A DNA stretch of 64,000 nucleotides. Source: Patella vulgata (lineage: Eukaryota; Mollusca; Gastropoda; Patellidae). The notes below the pieces were generated by a model. The model was not told the DNA's origin and did not search any database. It saw nothing but the letters and a program-made list of their open reading frames with translations. Made by a program: the position numbers and the translations under genes. Of the stretch, positions 54,376 through 64,000 are shown one piece after another; positions within the stretch are counted from its first letter, which is position 1; each line of letters begins with the position of its first letter. The DNA is taken from positions 91,000,730 through 91,064,729 of the forward strand of contig NC_065880.2 of the NCBI RefSeq assembly GCF_932274485.2. The letters are read 5' to 3'.

Positions 54376-54600
54376 GTGGTAACCTGATATCTCGGAAAAA
54401 GGTAACCGGAAGTGGTCGAAATTTTGGCTACTCTAAGATATTATTAATGCTATCGGTAAGTTTCATGGACACAATCGAGAATGATGACAAAACTGTGGTG
54501 GAAATCCATTGGCGCAGAAGTCGCAAATCTACATTTGTGCATTCCTGCTACAAGTGATCTGGTATTTAGTGGGTGGGGGTTGATAGTTACACGCCAAATC

Positions 54601-55388
54601 TTAAAAATGCATTATGCAAGATTTAGATAAAGAGAATACAAAATTAAAGGAGTTAAGTCTCTAACTCAATATTTTCCATAATATTCGAAATTAAAAACAG
54701 GAAGTAGAATTCAATATTAATCATTTTCAATCAATATTGGTGTTTTTTTCTTGCCGTAAAAGTATAGGATCCTAATATCCAATATTTAAGACAAAATCCA
54801 AATTTACCCTATGGTTTCGGGTGCCATTATATAATGAACAAATAAAAAAAGATCCTACAACACAATGTGGAAGTATTTAGTAAAGGCGGATTCACAAACG
54901 ACAAAACAATAATTCTAAAAAACGTGTAGAATGCACTAAGCAGGTGTAAACGACTGACGTTCAATTTAAACTGTTCACGTATTTCACAGAACATAACTGA
55001 TTATAAATTACAATATTTTTAGCTAAAATTGAATTTTACGCACATTCATATTACATTAATATGTGCTTTTAGAACTTGTTTTGTCTATTTCAAAAACGTT
55101 CCAAAAAATAAAGCCATACGCCCATTAATGTATTGAAAATTACATTCATAGTTCTACATTCTGGGCGAAGTGATGGCTGTTTGAAGATATAGCGTAGATA
55201 GTTTATTATCGTAACCACTGTACTTGACAACCGAGACTAAGTCTGCCCTATCCTTTTTTAAATCTCGGCCATCCGATGGTCTAGAGAGTTGATTATAGGC
55301 CTGTTTTAATAATAATCCATGTAATATCTGAAGCCAAAAAATTATAGACATGGTCACATGCAAATTTAGCTCTAACATAATGCATCGT
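54601..55388. mobile_element. Foldback MITE related to those in the duplicated gene introns
   Basis: Left TTAAAAATGCATTATGCAAG ... GATAAAGAG, inner CCATCCGATGGTCTAGAGAG, right TTTAGCTCTAACATAATGC. Longer than the intron copies. Confidence 0.65.
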
Positions 55389-55480
55389 TCAGAAAATGCT
55401 ATTCATTTGGTTGAATCGGAAATAAAAACATTTTAAATTCTAATGGGGGAGATTAAAGAGAGAAAACAATTGTTTGTTAG

Positions 55481-55880
55481 TTAAAGATGCATTGGGAGCT
55501 GCCAGTTCTTATTATAAATACTATAATAGTTAAAAACTAGATAATGTTAATGGAATTAACTGAAAATTTCAGTCAAATTGATCCACTCTGAACCGAGATT
55601 TTGGCGATTGAATAATGGGGCTAGCCTCGATCATCATTACTAAAATCGATAGGATAAAAAACCAAAACATAGTCTCGATTATCCATTTTTTGATTTAATT
55701 ATGAATGGAAGTCGAACAGCAAATCGGAACCTAATCCAATAAACATCGCAGGCTAGCGATGCCATCGAAAGTTGGTTATGATCTGGATAGGTTAATTAAT
55801 GTCTAATTAATAATTTAGATAACATTTCAGGCCTAAAGAAAGACCCGCAATAGGCAGATTTAGCTCTTGCATAATGTATG
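55481..55880. mobile_element. Second foldback MITE of the same family
   Basis: Left TTAAAGATGCATTGGGAGCTG, right AGATTTAGCTCTTGCATAAT. Inner CAGGCTAGCGATGCC. Confidence 0.6.
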
Positions 55881-58800
55881 TTTATGGTTAAATAAAAATT
55901 GTTCCTTACACCTGATGTTTCTAGTTTACGCACAAATTTGATGTGTGACAATCTTATCGGAAATTAATTTTTGAACCCAATATTGAATTCAGTAATCCCG
56001 AAAACAAGCAATATCGACACGAACAAAAATCGCAATTTTTGATTCTATTTTGCTTATCGCTTTAAATAATTTACACCATCTTGGCTAGGTGTTTGGGTAG
56101 AAACTGAACTCAGCAACCTGATAACCCTTACATAAGATATATTACAAGCCATATCCAACGGAAAAAAATCAAGATTCATAAATACTAAGATAAATAATGG
56201 TAACAGTTATACTGAGCGTATAAAAAAACAAACACAACTAATTAACATTTTATAAAAATATTTCTGAGGGATTATCAACATTTTCTAAATAAATAGCCAG
56301 ACAGTCTTTCAAAGGAAATTTCGCGCCCGGGGTGGGGGGTGATCCTCATCGGAGCGCCATAGAGTGGAAACCACTCGCGAGGCGAGGTTCAGGGACCTTA
56401 TGGCCTCCGGTCCGTATCTGGTATAATCTATACCAATAGTAAACACAGGTTCATTTCTTTTTGTTATTCATTTCACAAGTTCGTGCAACTGCCACGGTAG
56501 TACTCTTTTTTTGCCAGCAGTGGGCATTAGACAATAAATATATACCAGGGACGGGATGATCTTTGCTCCGTGAGGGGAACGACGGGGTTCTCTCCAGGCT
56601 CGAAATTTCTTTTGAAAAAAAAACATCGACTCTATAGAGTATATCCTGGTGTTGTTAGGTTATGCATACCTCTTAACAATTCTTGAAAATCGACGTAAAT
56701 TAATCACTACGCAAGAACATTAACTACCATATTACGTTTTAGTCCATCATGAAAAGGGAGGGGAAAGTTATGATATTAAACATATTGCAATTTCCTGCAT
56801 TAAATGTTTCCCTTTTATCCAATGAACAATTTATTGTTAATTCGCGTAGAAAGATATGGTGTTAAACGCATTATAAATTAACTATTGGAATATTAGTCTA
56901 GTATTTTATAGCTACATGAAGGTTTACGTTTCATCGAAAATTCCAATAAATAATTTATTTTTATATTGAAAGGAATGTGCTACAGGTGATAGAACATATT
57001 CACATGTTGTTTAAATGTATTTTCGTAAACTTTGTATGCAGATAGATTATTATATGGAAGGTGTGCCTGGATAAAAAATAAGATTTTGTGTCAAATGGGT
57101 GTCCCGGAAACAAATGGGTTCACTTACATCAAATATCTGGTTCTACAGATTGTATTTGTCCCTTCCCAGCTAATTCATATTCGTAACAAACGTTTCCGTT
57201 TTATCGAAAATTCCAATACACAATTTATTTTTAGTTCGAGGGGAACGTGCTACAGGTTGTAGGCCATATTTAAATGATGTTTAAAGGAGCAAAGTCTTCA
57301 ACTCAATATCATCCACAGTCTTCAACATTGCAAACACGACTTATTGGTCAAATTAAATCAATGTTGATGTTGTTATGTTACTGTGAAAGGTGGACTTCTG
57401 ATATCCAATATTTAAGACAAAATGAAAACTTTAAAATTGGCACACGATTCGAGTGAAGCGACCCGATGCGAAAGGCTAAACACACCCAATATAGGAGAAT
57501 ACTACCGACGTAGATTGGAAAAATCAGACGTCAAAGACTACCGAACATAACTGATTAGAAATTACAGTAAAAACAGAAACGATTGAATGTAAATCAGTTT
57601 ATATACATTCATATTACATTATTATATGCCTTGTGATCCATTAGAGTCCATTTCTAAGTACCAAAGAATAGCGACTTAGCTCCTTTAATGTGTATTTTCT
57701 TAAATGAACATGTCATTACTATCGGTCTATAAGATACCAGGGACGGACTAGGGGTCTCGATCCTTGCTCCGTTAAGGGTTCCCACACGATGTGGGTGGGG
57801 GGGGGTCTTTCCAACCGGGTTCGAAATGTATTATACAACAGTTGGTCTCTCCATTAATTATTAGTGATATAGAAAGTAGAACTCAGATATGAAAGGAAAA
57901 AAAAAAGAACTTGTGGTAGGTATTGGATGAGCCTGCCTCCGCCTCGTGCACCACCCCCGTCACAACAACATATAAATTAATGGCGAGATGGTTTGTAATT
58001 TGAATCGTTTTGACGTTTTAAACAATTTATGAAGTGTTAATTAAGTTTTGTTTTGATCCTCTGAATGGGCAGTACATGTACTGATATCTGGTGTTTAACT
58101 ACATATCAGGATATATAGTGGCAACCATCTTCACGGTTGTACCCACGGGGATATGTGGGGTTGTCCATTAAAGGGACTATCCCGATTTGAACAGAGTCTC
58201 AAAAATAAAAGTCAGTGTACGAATGAAAGTTAAGCTCCATAATGGTGTATTTACCTTGTCTCAAATTTCAGCTCAAAATATCAAGTCGTTTGGACGTGAA
58301 CGTCAAAACTGCTTATCCGGACACGTAACTCTTTTAAGATTTCGGGGGTTTTTTTTGTCGTTGGGTGACCTGATAATCGATTGCCATTCCTTTAGTGGTC
58401 TATACAGTGCATGAACCACATGCTGTACTTGACAACGAAAGATAAATTTCACCTACACCTATTCTAGTTTTATCCAGACACCGTATAATAGAGATTGGGA
58501 AACCGGTCTCCATTTCCTGATAAAGACTGATGGGTTTAAGTTGTTTGAAAACGTATTACTTGTATTGAGTTAGTTGCTCGGTCCTAAGGTAGGGGATTTT
58601 AAGGGATTTTCACACAAACTTAAGCAGTTTTATTTTTCAAATGATTATCCAGGTTGGCCCTTTAATTAATTGTCTCAGAAATTAATTGTCGCAGTATTCA
58701 AACTGCTGGGGACCTGAAATCAATAGTTTACGGACCATAATAAACACATTCCGTCGGCAAAAAAATAAGTAAAAGTAATATTTGAATTCCCCTTTACACG

Positions 58801-59160
58801 CCCCCCCCCCTCCCAAGCAAAAAGGTATGACAATTAATCCTCACACAACCGCATTTATAAAATACGCCCAGCTCTCCTTTTCTTGATATTGAATCCCACG
58901 TCCACAAGTCAAGTCGACATGTTGTCCCTTGATAAACAGAAATACGTGTTCACCTGTTACAATTAATCCCCACACAACCGCATTTATTATATACACCCAA
59001 CCCTCCTTTTTTCTGATTTCGTAAATAACACCCGACAATTAATCCACACACAACCGCATCTATAAAATACACCCAACTCTCCTATTTCTGATATTGAATC
59101 CCACTCCCACAAGTCGACATGATGTCCCTTTAATGTAATATGATAAAAAGTATACGTGTT
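55881..59160. other. Long non-coding stretch
   Basis: No convincing gene. 56195-56305 repeats 48905-49020. 56540-56600 and 57738-57800 share ATACCAGGGACGG and TTTGCTCCGT/CTTGCTCCGT, probably an unnamed repeat. 58830-59160 has two to three tandem-like units of ACAATTAATCC(C/T)CACACAACCGCA, ending just before the promoter of the EF-hand gene. 56940-57010 and 57180-57270 share TTCATCGAAAATTCCAATA and CGTGCTACAGG. Confidence 0.45.
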
Positions 59161-59271
59161 CACCTGCTACAGAATATGACTCATCTCTTTATTTAGTAGC
59201 CTATATAAAGGCACCATCGATACTTTATTCAAATAACTGATTCCAGGCAGATTGAAAGAGTTATTTCAAAG
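59161..59271 (+). promoter_or_regulatory. Promoter and leader exon of the four-EF-hand gene
   Basis: E-box CACCTG at 59161-59166, TATA box TATATAAA at 59202-59209, and a leader exon of about 40 nt ending TTTCAAAG at 59271 before GTAAGATA. The order E-box, TATA, short leader exon, intron is the same as at 32.7 kb and 25.9 kb. Confidence 0.6.
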
Positions 59272-59832
59272 GTAAGATATATGTATTGTTTGGTCGTCTG
59301 GGGTGGCATTGGTACAGCAATCGGGTAAAGTACCATTTTCATTACAGCGAAATGCACCATACAAGGCCGAGGTCTTTTTTGTACCGCAGATTCCTTTCAT
59401 CTGCATAACCGATAAGTGGTGTTTTATCTCGCAAAAATTGGGTGCATTTGTCAGTTGTTAATTAATTAACATTAAAGAATTGATACCATTGGGGTAATAT
59501 GCGTTTTAAAACAGGTATGAATATGTAGGCCGTGCAGGAAATACACCTATACATCAGCTAAAATGCTGAATATCTGCAGGATCCATCTCCTCCTACCCCT
59601 TTGCTTCAAACTGTTGTCATTGTTGCGTTCGCAAGGTTTTCAGAAAAGGGAGGGGGGTAATTATGGAACAGAAAGTCGTAAAGTGGATCATACGAGTATG
59701 ATCTAATGTTTCGCTCCAAATTTGAAAGATACGATAGTCCTAAAATAACAGGGTGTTTAGGTCCAATTGTTTCTGAATATCCCCTACTTTTTTTGAAGAA
59801 TATATATTGAATATTTCAAGCTAAAGATCAAG

Positions 59833-60479
59833 ATGAGTATCATAGTTACAGCTATTGTGTTTTCTCTGTGTCTTGTGAGGTATGGTGTTTTATGTTTACC
59901 ACTGTAAAACAATATATTATTGCGACATAAGTTATCTTCTTTAGTGTACCCATCAACACTATATTATTACGATACGGGGTATTTTCTTAAGTTTAGTTCT
60001 TTAGTGTACTCTACAACACTATATTATTACGACACGGGGTATTGTCTTGAGTTTAGTTCTGTGGTGTACTCTACAACACTATACTATTACGACACGGGGT
60101 ATATTCTTGAGTTTATTCTACAACATGCGACATGGGTTAATAGGTTATCTTCTTGAGTTTTAATATACATAAAACATACATTGTGCAAGAGCTAAATCCG
60201 TCTATTGCAAGTCTTTATTTGGCTTCAGATGTTATAGAAATGATTAATAACAAACTTTATTTACATGACAAACTCAAAATCACCCTCGGATGGCTTGGAT
60301 ACAGCTTGGATTTAAACAGTCGTCCATTTAAAATGAAATCAATAAATGGCTGACTAAGCTAACGTTTAGCATTAGTCAATGACGTCACTACCGGATAATG
60401 TCACTATTTTACAACCATTAGTAATCTTTAATAATATCAAAAATAGATGAAAATTTAATAAATGGTGCCTTTTGTGGTT

Positions 60480-60515
<36 letters not shown>

Positions 60516-62128
60516 ACATTGTTTTGATTTAAAGATATTATGGCGACACCTTTAGTTTACTTTACAACCATTATTAGTAATCTCTAATAATATCAAAAAT
60601 AGATGAAAATTTAATAAATGGTGGTTTTTTTTAAGCACATTGTTTTGATTTAAAGATGTTAATATGAGTTCATATTCTGTATATAGTTTCAGTTATGGTA
60701 AGAAATTCGAAGATTTGGACACAAATAATGACAATAAATTGACATACGATGAATTTGAACCTTTTTTCGGAGTGTTTGACTTGGATGGTATGTACTATTT
60801 CTAGTTGAAATAATTGGAGGTTGTTTACTAAACACAATGACTTTAATGACGGATCCCCACGTGATCGATTACAGTCATTACGTCAGAAGCATGTCGACAT
60901 CATGTATGGATACTGTTCAACTGGTTCCTGACACTTACAAACCCGATAAAACGGTGTTAATTTGAAACCATTTACAAGTACCGGTACGTCATGTTGGCCT
61001 ACTGTAAATATATGAATTATTTATATCATTTTGGGACTAACAAAGACAGGGTGGTTTAATGTCCAGTCGACACAAACTGGGTCATTTCGGGAATGTTTAA
61101 CAGTTTATCCGTTAATCACACAATAAACCTACTTGTCACAAGATACTCTCAATGTTCTTCCTAACGGTGGGGAGGGATTGCCGAATGGTTACTGTCCAAC
61201 CTCGTGGGTTTTCTCCGGGCTTCTTTCCCACTGCTTAAGACCCCTACGCGCAAGCGAATTATGGAAATAAAATAGAACCATATGTTAGTCCCGAAATGAC
61301 TTAGTTTGTGTCGAGTAGACGTTAAACCCCATTTCTCTCTCTGTCGCTCTTTTTTAAGGTAACAGTGAAGTTACCCTGGCGGAGCTTATAAAGGAATCCG
61401 GATTGGAAAAAGCTAAAGCCGAAGCTGTATTTAAAGTATACGACAAAAATGGAGACGGAAAAGTTGATAAAAATGAATTAAAAAGTCGTTTCAATGAATT
61501 TGATGCTAATGGTAAGTTTGTTACTTCAATAATAACAGAGTTCCAGTGATATCTGACCAAACCTACTTCTAATCTTCAGTCTAATAATTATACACATTAC
61601 CTGGAACACAATAACAAATCGGGTAAGAAATGCCAGAAATTGCCATTTTACTTGATTGGACGGCTGTTCGATTGGAATCACGAAATAATCTAGTAATGCC
61701 ATAATATATAGAGGATATTTGTCGTTTTAGAGTGAATAACATATTTTATTTCATCGAGAAGCAAGAAAACTTATATTTTCACGAATGCGTAGCATGAGTG
61801 AAAATATAAACGTTTTCTTGCTTAGAGATGAAATAAAATATGTTATTCACGACAAAACGGCAAATGTTCTATTTATTTTATGATTTTACAATCATTTTAG
61901 GTAAAAACAACTAGCCAGTGGAATAACACTTTTATTTCACTGATAAAACGCGGTATTCCACTACTGATCATAAAATAAATAATTTTAGTTTTATACCAGA
62001 AGTCTAGCTTTAAATTAGTGATATCTAGAAACTTCATCTTGATGTAATCTCTATTTACAGGCGATGGGTCAATATCTTCAACTGAATACTATGCAGAGCT
62101 AACAGACTATGTAAGAAATAGATATTAA
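59833..62128 (+). CDS. Secreted protein with four EF-hands (120 aa)
   Basis: Coding exons 59833-59879, 60693-60787, 61359-61511 and 62061-62128 (47+95+153+68 = 363 nt), all GT-AG with matching phases, stop TAA. The short first exon encodes MSIIVTAIVFSLCLV, a signal peptide cut near residue 16. The rest (YGKKFEDLDTNND...) is mostly calcium-binding loops: D25-E36 (DTNNDNKLTYDE), D45-E56 (DLDGNSEVTLAE), D76-E87 (DKNGDGKVDKNE), D96-E107 (DANGDGSISSTE). All have ligands at 1, 3, 5 and 12; loop 2 has Thr at position 9. Loops 1-2 and 3-4 are only 20 residues apart, much closer than in calmodulin-like pairs. Introns cut loops 2 and 4 after their third residue in phase 1, as in the precursor gene at 33334. 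It probably binds calcium outside the cell; the role is unknown. Confidence 0.88.
59933..60150. repeat. 60-bp tandem repeat in an intron of the EF-hand gene
   Basis: Unit CTACAACACTATATTATTAC followed by GACACGGGGTAT and CTTGAGTTTAGTTCT; three and a half units. Later in the same intron (60480-60512) lies a T33 run, with AATATCAAAAATAGATGAAAATT repeated on both sides. Confidence 0.9.
61170..61350 (+). mobile_element. SINE B abutting the exon-4 acceptor
   Basis: Shortened head (GCCGAATGGTTACTG), core GTGGGTTTTCTCCGGG and CCCCTACGCGCAAGCGAA, tail GACGTTAAACCCCATTTCTC. The CT-rich tail runs into TCGCTCTTTTTTAAG, the splice acceptor that ends at 61358. Confidence 0.85.
61708..61872. mobile_element. 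Palindromic MITE in the last intron
   Basis: GTCGTTTTAGAGTGAATAAC ... TTTCATC and its inverse GATGAAATAAAATATGTTAT ... CGACAAAAC, arms about 70 bp around 61790. Confidence 0.8.
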
Positions 62129-62129
62129 C

Positions 62130-62295
62130 TTTTTATTAAGCTTTCATATTTCATATTAAAGCTTATTGTTTCTGTTAAGATTATTAAGCTTTCATATGTA
62201 TAACATATGAAAGCTTATTGTTTCTGTTAAGATTATTAAGCTTTCATATGTATAACATATGAAAGCTTATTGTTTCTGTTAAGATTATTATTATT
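62130..62295. repeat. Tandem palindromes after the EF-hand gene
   Basis: AAGCTTTCATATGTATAACA and inverse, spaced by TATTGTTTCTGTTAAGATTATT; a 66-bp period, about two and a half units. They start directly after the stop codon and could lie in the 3' UTR. 62296-62756 holds no gene. Confidence 0.85.
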
Positions 62296-62756
62296 CCTAT
62301 TATTATTATTATTTTTTTTTTGTGGCATTTCTACAAATCGGATTTCTCAGAATCTAACCATAGGATCAATCGGAAACTTTGACCTACCCCCCCCCCCTTC
62401 AAAAATGGGGTGCGAATGTTGATTAAATATATTTTCAAATCGTTTTTCGAATCCGAAATCACCGAATTTTACGAACAAATTCATTTGACCTACATTACTG
62501 TAACTTTGTAACTTTTTGACCTATTTTACTAATTCTTTTTTTGAGGGGTGCCTTGAAACATTACTTAAAATCTGCTTGAAAACATATACAATTGGTCGTG
62601 ACCTAGAGAATAAGTCTCCTATTACCGAAATTAATACATTTCAGGATAGCCTGGATCATGGTCGAACGTTTGGTATTTGAATATTTCAAAAATTCGAATT
62701 TCTCCTTTGATGTTTTCCGTGCCGACAAGGTTGTTTTCGAGTTTAGCTGGATTTGA

Positions 62757-63980
62757 CTTCGCGCATGCGCTACGCTGGAACCAAAGGTACCATGAGTACT
62801 AAATTCCGGCGAGCAACTTTTCACGTTGGTACCTAGGTACCCTGAAAATTTCAAGGTGATACCTGCATTCGTTCAAGTCGTTTGTTCTTGTCACCTGCCT
62901 TTCGTCGTTTTTTTTCTCAGTCAATTTACGGCTTCTATGAGGGGAAAAAAGTGGAATTTCGCTGTGACACCGGCACCGATTGTCCGAAAACCATGAAACT
63001 TGGACCGATACGCCCATTACCACCCCGGACTCTGTGCCTTACCCTCATTTTGATCCCATTAAAAAAAAAAGAGTTTTAGCAAAAAAACGATTTTCGGAAT
63101 TTAATATTGGTTTTAACCCTGTACCCAGACAAGATATACATATTATTATAATCCCTATGAAATATTTTAATTATTTACTGCTATAATATGAATTATCACT
63201 TATTCCCCGTTAAATAAATATCGGTCACCGGGTGCAGCTGTACAACTTCAAGGACCCTGGCTTCAAGTCAATTTACGGCTTCCATGAGGGGAAAAAAGTG
63301 GAATTTCGCCGTGACACCGGCACCGATTGTCCGAAAACCATGAAATTTGGACACAATACGCCCATTACCACCCCGGACTCTGTGCCTTACTCCCATTTTG
63401 ATCCGATTAAAAAAAAGGGTTTTAGCAAAAAAACGATTTTCGGAATTTAATATTGGTTTTAATTAATTTTGAAATTGCAAATGCAAAGAGATTTTATCGC
63501 CGCTCCCGTATGTGATAGGTATTGGTACTATACACATTATCCTTAAAAGACAATTTTTTAAAATGACCGTAACGATGTATCGACACTAGAAACCGAAATC
63601 GCCTATTTTGACCTTTTTTGACTGCTGAGGCATCCTTCCGGTGGTCCAAATCTCTGGAATTTCTAGCGGTTGGCTGCGCCGCGATGATATTTATCACATA
63701 TTAAATTGAGAAAATCCTCAGATATCAAGAACAATAAAAATTCGATAAAATACGGCAATTTTTTAAGCAAAAAAACTTTGATTGTTGGGGTTGGGTTTTG
63801 AATATATTTTGAACGTTCTCGGAATCCAACACTCTTCTATTTTTACTTCACGCATGCGCCACGCTGGAACCAAAGGCACGTTGACTGCCAAATTCCGGCG
63901 AGGAACCTTTCACTTTGGTACCTAGGTACACTGAAAACTTCAAGGCGATACCTGCATTCGTTCAGGTCGTTTGTTCTTGA
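62757..63980. repeat. Duplicated blocks at the window end
   Basis: 62757-62895 recurs at about 63845-63980 (CGCATGCGC(T/C)ACGCTGGAAC, CCGGCGAG, TACCTGCATTCGTTC). 62920-63115 recurs at 63268-63462 (AGTCAATTTACGGCTTC, TGACACCGGCACCGATTGTC). These are direct repeats with offsets of about 1090 and 348 bp, not coding in any convincing frame. The array probably continues beyond the window. Confidence 0.8.
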
Positions 63981-64000
63981 CACGGTTCCTGCCGTTCGTT

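Noticed and set aside
61721-61859. Rho-independent-like hairpins and other palindromes as terminators
   Set aside because: This is eukaryotic DNA and the palindrome is intronic; a MITE is the simpler reading.

Overview
This is eukaryotic animal DNA, AT-rich and crowded with repeats. Two abundant tRNA-derived SINE families (A: about 370 bp with an ATTTC-type tail; B: with a CT-rich tail), many foldback MITEs, GT-AG introns and small secreted EF-hand proteins point to a mollusc, most likely a gastropod. That is inference; nothing in the window fixes the species.

Layout. (1) Positions 1-13040 and 13215-24560 are two tandem copies of one unit, about 1% diverged in non-repeat DNA. Each copy carries one apparently intact five-exon gene of unknown function (8652-12011 and 19900-22978) whose large third exon contains an in-frame repeat that differs in number between the copies (487 versus 401 residues). 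Copy 1 also has a 3.2-kb segment with a decayed member of the EF-hand family below. Copy 2 has its own SINE insertion with a clean target duplication. (2) 24.4-38.4 kb is a mosaic of duplicated blocks around the best find: a complete gene (coding 33334-35014) for a secreted precursor made of a signal peptide, a cationic amphipathic peptide ending in Gly-Lys-Arg, and a strongly acidic C-terminal part with an EF-hand. This is the architecture of an amidated antimicrobial-type peptide with a calcium-binding anionic pro-part. A second locus (25860-27110) keeps the same promoter and first exon but has lost the coding exons between two SINEs. (3) 38.4-48 kb holds nested transposons: a Tc1/mariner element (39720-46442) split by an LTR-retrotransposon fossil (40202-45498), itself hit by a tandem-repeat element and a SINE. 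(4) 48-56 kb holds minisatellites, an unrecognised minus-strand gene or gene remnant (49966-50700), a second LTR-retrotransposon fossil (51722-54375) and inverted or direct repeat blocks. (5) 59.16-62.13 kb is a complete gene for a 120-residue secreted protein with four canonical EF-hand loops. It shares an intron position and an F..FDLDGN junction with the peptide-precursor gene and looks like its relative.

Taken together the window reads as a rapidly turning-over cluster of small secreted calcium-binding proteins (two intact genes, at least two decayed copies), sharing CACCTG/CAGGTG E-boxes next to the TATA box and remodelled by SINEs and foldback elements. Functions are inferred from architecture only. 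The 1%-diverged tandem copies could also be two haplotypes joined in an assembly, and this should be borne in mind.
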